Shown here piece after piece: positions 16,901 through 27,000 of a stretch of 29,917 nucleotides of DNA; positions within the stretch are counted from its first letter, which is position 1, and each line of letters starts with the position of its first letter. The position numbers were made by a program, and so were the translations under genes. The notes below the pieces were generated by a model. That model was not told the origin of the DNA. It searched no databases and was given only the letters and a program-made list of their open reading frames with translations. Source of the stretch: a virus; the IMG/VR virus record IMGVR_UViG_3300042888_001458, positions 1 to 29,917 of that record; one strand, 5' to 3'.

Positions 16901-19752
16901 ATCGTAAACGCACTTAAACTTTCCAATATACTATTATTACCAATACAATTTAATAAATTTGTACAATCAAAATTTATTAACATATCAAATTCAACTTGAA
17001 AATAACAATTTTCATTTGAACCAGATAGTATATAAATACCATCAGACCCGTCAACACCGAGAGTAACTTTAATATCATTATAGTAATCACAATCTTTTGA
17101 TGGATTACTCCAATAACAATTTCCACCACAAAAAGTTAGTGGTGTTATATTTGTACTATTGTATCTACAACATTCTAAATTACCAGCTACGATACCACCT
17201 TGACCATCAGTAAAAGAAACTGTGCCATCAGTGTTTAAAATTATATCATCATTAATATCTTTTATAATGTTTAATTGACATGTCGCACCGGTAGTACTAT
17301 CAGTAGTAGTTGTTACTATACTTAAATTACAAGTATCAGATTTTGAGTCATAAGTACCACCAAAATAACTACAACAATTAAAAATTCCACCTTCATTTTG
17401 TTGTAACTCAGCACTAGTAGTACCAATAATACCATTACCATTAATAAAAATAATTTTATTATCATCATCAACAGCGTATATAGTTAATTCGCCACAAGTT
17501 TTATCCCAATAACAATAACCCAAACCCTCCCCAACACTAATCCATGTTGGTGGTGATGTTTGAACATTACCCTTTAATGGTATCACTGTTGATGTACAAC
17601 ATTCCCTCGCCACTAATGATACCGATGAGTTAGTTGTACTAGAAAATAATATAATTGGTGGTTCATTAGTTATTGTTTGATATTCAAATTGACATCTACC
17701 CATTGATACAGTTTCACCAGTACTTTGTACCACACAAGGTTTTAAAGTAGTTTCTTTTTTGAAACCTAACATTAAAGCGTGATCACTAACACCAATTGGA
17801 CAACCACATATACCTAAAACATACTGAGGGTCAGGGTCAGTAATTACTGTACCACTAACACTAAAACATAAATTTGGTTTCCCATCCACATTATAATCTT
17901 CTAAATAAACTTGTCCAGAATAATCATTAATTAATCCATTGGAATAGTTTTTAAATAAATTACTAAATTCAATATACTCATTAGTGATTCTAATTGTAGA
18001 ACCATTATTTTGTGTATAAGAACTAAATGATCCGATTAATGACCTAAATTGGTTTAAATAATTTTTACCCGCGTCATACGGACCAGTATGTGGATTATTA
18101 CCATCTAATATATCTATACCCGCGTTATTACCACTAGTCTCTCTATACCATAAACCATTTGATTGGTAATAATTGTATGGAGTTTCTGGTAATATTTTAG
18201 GGAAACCTTCTTCATCTAAATTATATATACTAATATCATCAGTACCTGTAAGTTGTTTTATAATTACTTTAAATAATTCAACATTAAGTGGTTTTTTAGC
18301 GACATAGACATATTCATTAAAACTAACTAACTGTTCTGGTGATCCAATATATTGAAATAAAAATTCTATCGCTTTTCTACTACCCTTACTTTTCCATAAG
18401 TGGGTGGTATTCATAATTAGTCTTCTCCAAAATTCTACTTCAGCATCATATTTTGAATAATTTATAGTATAACCAGAGTATACAGATTTAGTTGGAATAA
18501 AACTTGATATTAAATTAACATCTGACATTGGTGTTAATAATTCCCAACCAAATGTTTTAGCCACATCTTTAACTAAACTATCCGGTGTATTAGCGTTTTT
18601 ATTATAAGTGACATTTCTAATAGTAGAAATCCCATCCATATATTTTTTTACTTCATCAAATTCTCTAGCGTAGATATTAATTAATTTAGATACCTTTTCA
18701 GCGTCATTCTCATCTTCACTACCATCACCTCTTCTAATAGTATTTAACTTATTAATAGAATCAGCTACCAACATTCTATTCATAATGTTAGTGTCATTCT
18801 CATCAAAATAATCACAAAACTCATAAATTGATGTTAAATAGGTATCAAATAAAGTTGTGGTTATGTCAATATTATAACCATCAACTACTGGCCAAGTGTA
18901 TTCCCTATTAACAACAACGTCAAATGGTCCACCGGTTGATTCACTAATGTAAGTAAACTTAATTGTATTCACCGGTACTACATACCTATTTAATAATTCA
19001 TAAGATAAATCTGATAATGATGAAAAGAAAGTTTCTACTTCAACACTATTAGGTTTGATATGATAATTACTCGACAATGTTGTTCCTGTAACTAATGGAA
19101 ATGGATTCCCATCAACCTCAAAATAAACATAATCATTTGAGAATAATGTTGATCCAGTAAAATTTGTAATAGGGTATTCTATACCTTCATAAAAAATTGT
19201 ATATCTACCATATTCAACATTTAAATTTCTTAACTTATTATCAAGATTACTACTAGTAGTATATTGACTAGTATATTTAATATCAAAGGTATTATTAAAG
19301 TAATTATTATTAACTTTAAAATTAGATTTTTTTAATATTGGATTATAAGTATAATTTTCTACGGTGTTACCGGTTGTATTATTAAAAACTTTGTCAACAT
19401 AAATTGACGCTGGCCATTGTTGTATAATACCTTCAACATTAACCCTAAAATATTCTTTAATAGAACCAAAATACGAATAACTTTTAGGATTTGTATAATC
19501 TGGGTTTAAATTTAATCTTGTCTTATTTTTTCTTAATGTATTATCTTCCTGAGTTGTTTCACCTAAATCAGTTAAAGTATAATAATCAGAAGCCTCACCT
19601 ATATTATAAGTTTTATTCTCTTTTTCAGTAAGTGTTGTTTCTAACTGAAAATTACCTATGGTAAACAAGGGTGTTCCATTTTCAGCTGCGAATTGTAATC
19701 CAACTAACGATTCATTAAAATTATTCCCAATTACTTTATATTTTGTCGCCAT
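13945..19752 (-). CDS. giant tail/baseplate protein with gpI-like segment, Cys-rich repeats and beta-propeller, 1935 aa
   Basis: Multidomain tail protein. Residues 1-310 are beta-rich. Residues 310-470 are alpha-helical and resemble the phage tail protein I (P2 gpI) region, with a helical stretch near 320-380 and the signature HLWKSKGSRKAIEFLFQYIG at about 450-468. Residues 687-890 hold Cys-rich tandem units, and about 890-1090 look like a carbohydrate-binding-type beta-sandwich. A second helical region (about 1110-1290) has IGDYWINLVEQLVPSTSIWKG. Residues about 1526-1825 form a YVTN/NHL-like beta-propeller (AYSPVNNCTYVI, VGYNPTNNLLYS). The end returns to Cys-rich beta. Such gpI-like proteins sit at the baseplate and carry tail fibres; here the fibre-like modules are fused in. 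It overlaps the upstream gene by TAATG. No catalytic motifs. Confidence 0.8.
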   Translation of the reverse strand: MATKYKVIGNNFNESLVGLQFAAENGTPLFTIGNFQLETTLTEKENKTYNIGEASDYYTLTDLGETTQEDNTLRKNKTRLNLNPDYTNPKSYSYFGSIKEYFRVNVEGIIQQWPASIYVDKVFNNTTGNTVENYTYNPILKKSNFKVNNNYFNNTFDIKYTSQYTTSSNLDNKLRNLNVEYGRYTIFYEGIEYPITNFTGSTLFSNDYVYFEVDGNPFPLVTGTTLSSNYHIKPNSVEVETFFSSLSDLSYELLNRYVVPVNTIKFTYISESTGGPFDVVVNREYTWPVVDGYNIDITTTLFDTYLTSIYEFCDYFDENDTNIMNRMLVADSINKLNTIRRGDGSEDENDAEKVSKLINIYAREFDEVKKYMDGISTIRNVTYNKNANTPDSLVKDVAKTFGWELLTPMSDVNLISSFIPTKSVYSGYTINYSKYDAEVEFWRRLIMNTTHLWKSKGSRKAIEFLFQYIGSPEQLVSFNEYVYVAKKPLNVELFKVIIKQLTGTDDISIYNLDEEGFPKILPETPYNYYQSNGLWYRETSGNNAGIDILDGNNPHTGPYDAGKNYLNQFRSLIGSFSSYTQNNGSTIRITNEYIEFSNLFKNYSNGLINDYSGQVYLEDYNVDGKPNLCFSVSGTVITDPDPQYVLGICGCPIGVSDHALMLGFKKETTLKPCVVQSTGETVSMGRCQFEYQTITNEPPIILFSSTTNSSVSLVARECCTSTVIPLKGNVQTSPPTWISVGEGLGYCYWDKTCGELTIYAVDDDNKIIFINGNGIIGTTSAELQQNEGGIFNCCSYFGGTYDSKSDTCNLSIVTTTTDSTTGATCQLNIIKDINDDIILNTDGTVSFTDGQGGIVAGNLECCRYNSTNITPLTFCGGNCYWSNPSKDCDYYNDIKVTLGVDGSDGIYILSGSNENCYFQVEFDMLINFDCTNLLNCIGNNSILESLSAFTIDATVESATGTTPTTLQVFPAYQFNIDNKPTGIYFTGRESNCNSLNNQILIELSGNCDTVTSETFSAKWVTVKFNINDYIVGQKIKLGFNFNNVPCEFNFLVDNIKIDRLCVVTNEDILNLTNSPGFDITRIVDNKKSWDYTETMVKRTVDYLDFRETSYYEKDSRLLLNSKEVDLTLDAAQAIDNDVLCYIRKNDCFFTGNTGTTISDPYLNVFKTEIDVIDDVNEFKNFVLTRLIDPKSRQVIRSYPLLRYLFDKYLNLCGMNTCDNLGNQYNYDSLQNFIDLIGDYWINLVEQLVPSTSIWKGATRYYRNTVFDQPKYKYKNYSLSFDCNPDCETISSPGYDCQLTIPESSFNGIVKNIYALSSPKTYESLIYTCWGNSYGYSTPKGEVAVAVPAIRGRYGYNDITDEPILLTPDQYGVIDASYASGVGITTRPIKFVKSQYEGGGLYYTLPDPILSCLSTSGKTLDLGTISVTGVIDDGLSGITIFNELVLTGQTINELTNVDYNDIYNSMINGFTNIGYTITYSGTSLIVTSNNDNDCGKDLSINVCIDIDLSCTSGGTDPSCVPYTYIDTINFDPKLPPKYGAYSPVNNCTYVISDNALTIISGGTNVGIISSVFSTTIMADIIYCPTNDSVYVLETSPAFKVSVTDCTTNTITSVISLSPNSPVSNIISNRMVYNSTDNLIFVSHYSGVLTIDCNTNTIVNVINKTTIPYKGFQMTHNTLNNTIYISNGLGGIDTVFGTTYTENVILVPNNNGGVGYNPTNNLLYSTSVSLGNPITIIDGTTNSILNTIYPTGTTTYSETLYNPLNDDMVFVGYKSINYSVLSTSNVLEVKTLINNYNPLGTQLTSFVYNSTDEVLYGILKDRTVPSVEIICLGGVSSTGGTIDTITTSCIKCIPLLELTFEQINVSGTPIFDCNKCVGYQDSGVEIIIEPLTIPYGTGVTTTSCIEVNNSTTCSNIYIKSINDDVTFSGKYNNIFIR
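14280..15175 (-). other. beta-propeller-like domain (YVTN/NHL-type) within the 1935-aa protein
   Basis: The segment reads as repeated blades of about 40-45 residues with the pattern Y-N-P-T-N-N-x-(L/I)-Y-x-S/V, then a Gly/Asp turn and T-I-x-D-x-T-T-N-S-I. Examples are AYSPVNNCTYVI, IYCPTNDSVYVL, MVYNSTDNLIFVS, THNTLNNTIYIS, VGYNPTNNLLYS, LYNPLNDDMVFV and FVYNSTDEVLYGI. Seven such blades can be counted by eye. This matches YVTN-type propellers of surface proteins and suggests ligand binding outside the virion. Confidence 0.75.
17085..17700 (-). repeat. Cys-rich tandem units in the 1935-aa protein
   Basis: Three diverged units each carry a CC pair and further cysteines: ...VARECCTSTVIPL... ending GYCYWDKTC; ...GGIFNCCSYFGG... 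ending SKSDTC; and ...GNLECCRYNSTN... ending GNCYWSNPSKDC. The spacing (beta-segment, CC, turn, CYW..C) recurs and suggests small disulphide-stabilised domains. Boundaries are approximate. Confidence 0.6.
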
Positions 19753-20663
19753 TATTGAACACCGGTAATAATTTGATTAAAGTCTTTTGTGAAATCAATA
19801 TTAGTTCTCTCCTCTCTAACTTCATAAAGTGGTTTACCGAATTCATCTTTAATTTCAAAAAGATTATATTGTTTATAAATTTCATTACTATTATTGTAAA
19901 TGGTATAAACACCATCAGCGTCTGATTTAGTTTGATTACCAAATAACCCATTAGCTAATGTATCAAAATCATTTTCAACCATCTCAATTTCAATCATAAC
20001 TGGATTGAAAAAAGTATTAGTTATAATAACTTTTTGACCTGGAACACCAATAAATGGTAAAGCGTTTGGTTTTACATTTGGAGCTGAGCTAGGTGTTAAT
20101 GTACAAAATACGGTTGTTGAATTATCGTTAAATCTATATGTAGTTGATTTTTGTGATGTATTATTCTGATTACCTAAAACTGGTTCACATTTGTTATTTG
20201 ATGTAACAATTCTAAATACATTTTGAACTTTCTTCTCATTAGCGGTAGGATTCGTTGATAAGTACTCTACCCTAAATCCAACTAAACCTTGGTTTTCAAA
20301 CTTACTAATATCTTCCGGTAAAATTGTACTAGAATCAAGAACAATACCTTTTATATCTGGAAACGCGGATAAAATTCCACAATCCATTATAGTAGTCTTA
20401 ATTTGTTTTGGTCTAATAATAATACTATAAATCCCCTTTAAATTAAAAATAGTTGTTGGTAATGTAAGTGTATACATCCCACCAAAAATTTGTCCAGGGT
20501 TACTAGGATCATCAACTTTCTTAATAATTTCATTAGGGTCACTAATTTTAATTAAATCCACATTACCAGTTGTAGATCTAGATGGACTATAATGATAGTA
20601 AATTTCCATATCATTTGGTGATACATCTGTTGGTCTTATTGTTCCATATACGCCTGTTGCCAT
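19752..20663 (-). CDS. putative structural protein, 303 aa
   Basis: Not recognised. Beta-rich sequence with no catalytic motif, signal peptide or membrane segment (begins MATGVYGTIRPTDVSPNDMEI). The middle includes IYSIIIRPKQIKTTIMDCG and GVPGQKVIITNTFFNPV, typical of beta-sandwich tail proteins. Its end overlaps the start of the 1935-aa gene by TAATG, so the two are probably produced in linked amounts. Baseplate or tail-tip subunit by context. Confidence 0.72.
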   Translation of the reverse strand: MATGVYGTIRPTDVSPNDMEIYYHYSPSRSTTGNVDLIKISDPNEIIKKVDDPSNPGQIFGGMYTLTLPTTIFNLKGIYSIIIRPKQIKTTIMDCGILSAFPDIKGIVLDSSTILPEDISKFENQGLVGFRVEYLSTNPTANEKKVQNVFRIVTSNNKCEPVLGNQNNTSQKSTTYRFNDNSTTVFCTLTPSSAPNVKPNALPFIGVPGQKVIITNTFFNPVMIEIEMVENDFDTLANGLFGNQTKSDADGVYTIYNNSNEIYKQYNLFEIKDEFGKPLYEVREERTNIDFTKDFNQIITGVQ

Positions 20664-20666
20664 TAC

Positions 20667-21593
20667 TTAATCTTGTGTTTTAATGTTATAAAATTTATTC
20701 CCATATCTTATTAATTGAGCTAATGTATCAATTTCAGATAACTTCATTTGAGTTTCTTCTACCGATATTTCACTCCTATCTATAAATACATCATTATATA
20801 TTTTGTGAGGAAAAACTATTCCTAAATCTAACTCTTCTTTTGTTAAGGCCGAAAGTGAAGTATTTGAACTATCCCACCCAAGAGCACTATATTCAAATGT
20901 AGTTTTATTTATAATAATATCAATGTTAAATGTATCATCATACACAGTTCTTTTGGTATTATCATCTACATAACGAATACCAGTATTAAAAATATCTGTA
21001 ATTGACGCGTCCAAAACATAACTAGTACTACCGGTTGTTAAAGATAATATACCAGTAAAGTATTGTGTAGGTTCTGTGTTAAGATTAGTCCCAACTTGAT
21101 ATGGGGTAGCTTTTTTATATGTTTTAACCGTATCTATTAAACTACTAGTTAACCCTGTCACTGTACCACCACTAAAATAATGGTCAACGGCTGTTTGACC
21201 TCTTAATCGATATAATAAAGTTTGATCAATTGTGTAGGGTCCTGTAAATACTACATCATGTGGTAAAGGGGTTGTCCAAGTTAGACCAGTTAAATAATAA
21301 TTATAATAACCCTCTAATATACTATAATCAGGTGTTTCATCAACACTATCAATATCTTTATAAATACCAATATCATCAATGTTTTGAGTTAAAAAAATGT
21401 TAATACTAAAAGATTCAGCTATAATTTCACCCCAATTAAAACTAATATCAATGGCGTTTTCTAAAATAATATCTTTAGTTTGAATAACAATACAATTATT
21501 ACCACCCAATGAAATAGTTTTACCATCCAAATTTAATGGTGATTTTCTACTAATTAAATCTTCTAAAGGTACTATCCTATTTATTATTTCCAT
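20667..21593 (-). CDS. putative structural protein, 308 aa
   Basis: Not recognised. Beta-rich with an acidic N-terminal half (begins MEIINRIVPLEDLISRKSP). The last 40 residues (EISVEETQMKLSEIDTLAQLIRYGNKFYNI) are helical and could form the interface to the next protein. It overlaps the previous 285-aa gene by TAATG and is followed after 3 bases by the 303-aa gene. Baseplate or tail component by context only. Confidence 0.72.
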   Translation of the reverse strand: MEIINRIVPLEDLISRKSPLNLDGKTISLGGNNCIVIQTKDIILENAIDISFNWGEIIAESFSINIFLTQNIDDIGIYKDIDSVDETPDYSILEGYYNYYLTGLTWTTPLPHDVVFTGPYTIDQTLLYRLRGQTAVDHYFSGGTVTGLTSSLIDTVKTYKKATPYQVGTNLNTEPTQYFTGILSLTTGSTSYVLDASITDIFNTGIRYVDDNTKRTVYDDTFNIDIIINKTTFEYSALGWDSSNTSLSALTKEELDLGIVFPHKIYNDVFIDRSEISVEETQMKLSEIDTLAQLIRYGNKFYNIKTQD

Positions 21594-22450
21594 TATTTAA
21601 CAATTAATTTATAAAGATTTATTGTTGTTAATAATTGGTTAATAGATATTGATCTATCAGTGTCATCAATATTATATTTAAAAATCCCATCTACTGGGTC
21701 TTTAAAAATTTTACATTTAATATTTCTTTTCTTAAACATAGATGAGTCGTATTCTAATGGGTACAAATCTAAAACACCATAAAATTGGGTAATTTTACCA
21801 GTTACAGCGTTATTCAAAGTCGCCCTAACATAAATATCTTTTGGTTTATTTATTACATCTTTTAATAACCAATAAATATAATATCCTTCAGCCATTTTTT
21901 TTGGTAATGAAATTGGATCACTACTTAAATAAGATACTGGCATTGAAGTTACTACTTTTGGTTTACCATAATTAACATTAATAGGTCCAGTACAACTACT
22001 ACTAGCTGGTGGACATCCAGTTAAATCAACTTGATCATCCCCTAATTGACTAAAGTGGTCAATTGAGAATAAGAAGTTACTATTTGTTACCTCATCAGAA
22101 TCATAAAATGATAACTTTAAAAAAGTGTTTAAATATCTATTTCTTCTAAATTTAACGTCATCATCTGTTATCCCTAAATCAGAGTAATATAGTGGAGAAC
22201 CTGGTCCATTAAATAATTTATATTTAATTTCACTAATTTGTGTACCCCCACTAACAAATGGTAAAAATCTTGATTTTTCATAATCAATGATAGGGTTAAT
22301 CGCTTTTTCCGTCTCCATATCAACGAAATTAGTTTGGATTAATTCAGAATTATCCACCGGAAAAAAATCTAATGAAAATGGTACTACCATAGTCGTACCA
22401 CTCGTATCCGGTAAACTACCGGCTAATATTCTATACCTATTAACAAACAT
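21593..22450 (-). CDS. putative structural protein, 285 aa
   Basis: Not recognised. Begins MFVNRYRILAGSLPDTSGTTMVVPFSLDFFP and overlaps the end of the 527-aa gene by 11 bases, so the start at 22450 is supported by the tight overlap. Beta-rich with Ser/Thr/Gly loops and a CPPASSSC motif near 150, a possible disulphide. It ends with a helix (ISINQLLTTINLYKLIVK). Probably one of a set of baseplate or tail proteins in this run. Confidence 0.72.
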   Translation of the reverse strand: MFVNRYRILAGSLPDTSGTTMVVPFSLDFFPVDNSELIQTNFVDMETEKAINPIIDYEKSRFLPFVSGGTQISEIKYKLFNGPGSPLYYSDLGITDDDVKFRRNRYLNTFLKLSFYDSDEVTNSNFLFSIDHFSQLGDDQVDLTGCPPASSSCTGPINVNYGKPKVVTSMPVSYLSSDPISLPKKMAEGYYIYWLLKDVINKPKDIYVRATLNNAVTGKITQFYGVLDLYPLEYDSSMFKKRNIKCKIFKDPVDGIFKYNIDDTDRSISINQLLTTINLYKLIVK

Positions 22451-24023
22451 CGTTATCGTTTATTGTAAATTGTTGTGTACTTGAACAAGTCGCACCATTA
22501 ATTGATGAAGTTCCATGATCATACGAAAGTGTAGGATCTTGACGCTTTAAACTTAAAAAATAATTCTCGTGGATATATGTAACCCCATTTAAAAATGGAT
22601 AATTAACACCTCTATTAGTTTCATCAAAGTATCCCTTTGTTAATATATCTCTCCATCTATATCTACCATTAGAAAATAAAGCGTAATCTGGTATATTAAT
22701 AGTTGGTATATTAGGATCACTATATTCCACTTGACTTGAATAATATTGTGTAACTATTTTATAATGTGGTTTATAATAATACCCCTCATAATATGAGTTA
22801 GTATTTCTATTATTAGAATTGAATCTATGTCTAGCCCCTTCTAATATTATCTCACTAATATTTTCATCGTTGTAATCAATAATATCACCGAAGAAAACAT
22901 TATTAGTCGAACTAATTATACCTAAATCAGGTAATGGGTAGGGTTGATCATTTATTTGTTTTATGTCATAATTAACTAAATCAACTTTTGTTTCTAATCC
23001 AACTTTTAAATTACCCCAATAATTTGAGGATGTTTTTGTTTTAACCATCGTTAAATATACTTCGGTAATAGGTCTATCTAAATAATCCCTATATAATGAT
23101 ATATCTATATTATTATTGGTATTGAAACCTATGACTTCATCACCAAAAATGGTTGTACTAAACGCTGTTGGATAAAAATCTATTTCATTAGTTTGTGTGA
23201 TCGCACTAAAGTATCTCGCATAATATTTTGATTCTACATTATTAACCACTCTTTTCATTGACGCGTTTGTAAATGTAATACCACTAGTTGAACCAGTAAT
23301 AAAAGTGTTAATTATAAACTCATTATTAACATTATCACCCAATAAAATCACTGTATGTATACCATCATATAAAGTTCCTCCGGTAATCTTAACCTCATCA
23401 CCCACATTTAAACCATGTGAAATTGGTATTTTAAACCCAGTCATATCAACATCACCAACTTTTGTTTGATAAACAGAACTAATCGCGATACCATCACTTA
23501 AATAAATTGGTCGTAATGGATCATTATTAGCGTTAAAATAAACTGTATTAGATAAACCGGTATAAGGGTAAGTTATCTTTAATGACCAGTTATCTTTTAC
23601 ACCATCTTTAACAATTAATAAATCTTTTTTTTTAGGGTATAAATCAACGAATTCACATAAATTATTACCATTTTGAACGAAATAACCAAACCAACCATTT
23701 TGTTCAATTAATAGTTGATTCACTTGTGAAAATTGTTCATCTGATAAAGATATAATACTATTAATAGTTTGTAATGAATCCGGACCTGTGATATCAAATA
23801 AAACATTTGATATTAATGGTCTAATTGAACCTAAAAATCTATATAAATTACTAACATTTCTTTCATCTTCAAAGACTTGGGATTGATCAACAACACTATC
23901 AATTTGATTGAGTGGTAATGGTTTATTAGTATTACTTAACCCAATGTTAATATTAAAATCTTTATTCACAGACTTTTTTGAAATCTGTGAATCTAATATT
24001 TTATATAATCTTTCAGTATTCAT
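22440..24023 (-). CDS. putative tail/baseplate protein, 527 aa
   Basis: Not recognised by name. The first 120 residues are mostly helical (MNTERLYKILDSQISKKSVN, then FEDERNVSNLYRFLGSIRPL). The middle has a tail-type beta domain, ISHGLNVGDEVKITGGTLYDG with VILLGDNVNNEFIINTF, a 'vGDxVxIxG...YdG' pattern common in phage tail proteins. The C-terminal third is Tyr/Asn-rich beta. It overlaps the end of the 1494-aa gene by TAATG. No enzymatic motif. Confidence 0.74.
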   Translation of the reverse strand: MNTERLYKILDSQISKKSVNKDFNINIGLSNTNKPLPLNQIDSVVDQSQVFEDERNVSNLYRFLGSIRPLISNVLFDITGPDSLQTINSIISLSDEQFSQVNQLLIEQNGWFGYFVQNGNNLCEFVDLYPKKKDLLIVKDGVKDNWSLKITYPYTGLSNTVYFNANNDPLRPIYLSDGIAISSVYQTKVGDVDMTGFKIPISHGLNVGDEVKITGGTLYDGIHTVILLGDNVNNEFIINTFITGSTSGITFTNASMKRVVNNVESKYYARYFSAITQTNEIDFYPTAFSTTIFGDEVIGFNTNNNIDISLYRDYLDRPITEVYLTMVKTKTSSNYWGNLKVGLETKVDLVNYDIKQINDQPYPLPDLGIISSTNNVFFGDIIDYNDENISEIILEGARHRFNSNNRNTNSYYEGYYYKPHYKIVTQYYSSQVEYSDPNIPTINIPDYALFSNGRYRWRDILTKGYFDETNRGVNYPFLNGVTYIHENYFLSLKRQDPTLSYDHGTSSINGATCSSTQQFTINDNDVC

Positions 24024-27000
24024 TATGAGGGTAAAGTGAACGTTGAACTACACCATAGACAATTATTATCATCTTTTATTTGTATTATATATTCACCACT
24101 ACCTAAATTTATGTAATCTTTAGTTGTTGGTGTAAAACTATTAGGTGTTATTGGAGTTGTACTAAGATTACAATTAGTATTACCTAAAACACTATTATAT
24201 AAATTAATAGTATACGATGTAGTTAAAGTCCCACCTATACCAGTAATATTTAATGAATATTGTTTAAACGGTATACTATTAGTTAAATTATATGTAAATA
24301 AACCAGATAATTGTGGTGGTGATGTTACAATAAATGTTGTACAAGTTTTACAACCATTAGTATCAGTTACCACCATATAATATTGTTTACTAATCATAAT
24401 ATGCGGTATATTAAATGTATAAGTCCCAGGTGTTACATTACTAGTTATTGGTTGCGCTAATGTACCAGGTGATGATACACAAGATGAAGTACATGGTGTA
24501 CTTGTTGGTGTATTACAATTATTACAAGTCGGTGTTAAAGTTGTATTTAATGCGGCATTGTATATAGCATAACTTAAATTACCAGTACCGCCAGCAAGAT
24601 TAAAACTAACTTGAGCTGTGCCATTAAAGCAAACCGCATTAGTTACAAATACATTATTTATATCTAATTTTGGTGGTGCTGTGATTGTAGTTGTAACTTT
24701 ATATTCACAATCTTTAGCGTCTTTTATCATACACACATAAGTACCTTCAGATAAATTAAGGGCTGTTTGTGTAGTTTGATTATTTGAATCATTCCATTTG
24801 TAAGTATATGGTGATGTTCCACCATTAGGGTTAACAGTAATATTAGTGGTACAACCATTACATAAAATAGTACCAGGTACTGCTGTTGCTGTTAATAAAG
24901 GTGGTGATGTTAAAGTAACAATTTGTGTCACAGTTTGTGCTGATGTTGAGTCATAAACTGTTATTGTATATGGTATACCACTAGTATTACCAGTTAAATT
25001 ACCAATACTACTTGTAGTTAATGTTCCATTAATAAATATTGTATATGGAGAAGTTCCACCGGTAATATTTGATAACACTATTTGTGCATCACCTTGATTA
25101 TAACAACTAGATGGTACTGTTGTATAATTAAAATTCAACGCAGAAGGTGATGCTATAGTTAACCCAGTTAATGTTATAGTCTGTTGACTACAAGTAGGTG
25201 TCGCAGTATCTTTAATGGTTACATTGTAAACACCAACACCAATTCCAGACAAATCTTGTGTTGTTTGTCCACCTGGCGACCAAAGATATGTGTAAGGTGG
25301 ATTACCACCAAATACATTAATATCTATACTACCATTACTTAAAATAGGTGATGTTGTATTTTGTACACTTGTTGGTACAGCAATTAAACTTAATGGTTCA
25401 TTGATATTGATATTGTATAATGAATTATCACCATATTTATCGGTCACACTTAATTGATATGAACCAGCAAATAGATTAGTGAATGATATAAAATTAGATG
25501 TTGTTGGTGATGAAGGACTTCCTAATATTGAATTAGAATTAGTATCAGCAAATGTGTACGTAAATGGTTCTTTACCACCTAATAGATTAACGGTAACAGA
25601 ACCAGCGTTTTGATTATTACAAGTATTATCTATAGTTGTAATTTGAGCTGGGATTTGATTTTGTTTATCTCGCTTACAAGGGACAAAATATGAGGCCATA
25701 GCACAATCCAACGCACTCTTACCAGGATTAATCCCAAAATAATAAAAATATGAATTTTCTGTTGGTAGCCCCAATGGGTTTGGATTATTATACCCTCTAA
25801 ATATATTGTAATCTGTTTGTTCTTGTGTACAATCAAACTGATAAATTCCAGTAGCACAAGAACCTAATTCATTTCTTAAAAATTCACCTTCTAATTCTTC
25901 CGTTGTGGCGATAGTAATTGGACTATCAAATATTTCAATATTACAATTAGCGGCTACCCCCGGTGGTGTATCATCAACTCTATTTTCATCCAAACCAATA
26001 CCAATTTCACAAATTCTTTTAATATTTTTACAATTATAATCTTCAACTTTAACCCTAAAACAATTTAAAGATAATAATAATGGGTCTATCGCGGTAGTTT
26101 CCAAAACATTATTACTATCTAATTCAGCTGTATCTGGTGGCATTTTATATGAAGTGTTAACTAAATAAGTAACTATTTTTTGTCTACCATCAATATCACA
26201 ATTAACCGCACTACCAAGACAAGTTATATCTGTAGCGTATAATAAGTTGGCGGTATCATGTGTCATCGCAGCATAATATAATTCATCTTTATGTTCTTTT
26301 ATAATACCTTCATCTATACCAACCTTATTAAAACTAATAGGGTTATTATCGTTAGCAACACAAGTATCAACTAAGAATAAATTATCTCTACACTTATTAT
26401 ACTTATGTTCCGGTGAATCTGTATCACTTTCATACGTGTCGTGACAATCATATTCACAAAACTTTTCTACAGTTCTTTTTTTACTCTTTTTTCTTCTAAC
26501 TTTATATTTGAATAAAAAAGCGTAAAGACTACCATTAATCCAATCATTATAAAAATCAAATTTAAAAACATTTAGAGCTCTCGCTAATTGTATTTCAATA
26601 CAATCCATAGCGCCAGCGAATGGAATAAAACCACTTCCCGCGGGACCACAACACCCATGAGCATCACTCGCGTTATATGATCCACAATCAATTTGATTAG
26701 TAACACCATCGCCAGGATAGTTTTCTGGTGGTTGACCACTATTAGCCGTACACCATCCAAGTTTATCTACATCTGATGGTATACTACAACCACTTGGTAA
26801 AGAACATGATGATGGTTTATAACACCCTGGTGCGAATGATTTTTCATCACACTTAATAGAAATACATGACATATAATTCATTATACTTCCACAAGTACAA
26901 CAACCAGTACCAATACAAAAATTACAAACATTAAAACTTAATGGTCCGTTACCAGGGATAAGACCATTAATGGCACTAACAATAGAGTCAATAAATTGAC

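Noticed and set aside
24026-25640. CRISPR array or DNA-level tandem repeat
   Set aside because: The repetition is at protein level with diverged codons. There are no exact short DNA repeats with regular spacers.
25630-25857. 75-codon minus-strand frame inside the 1494-aa gene
   Set aside because: Out-of-frame, fully contained in the large ORF, no motif.
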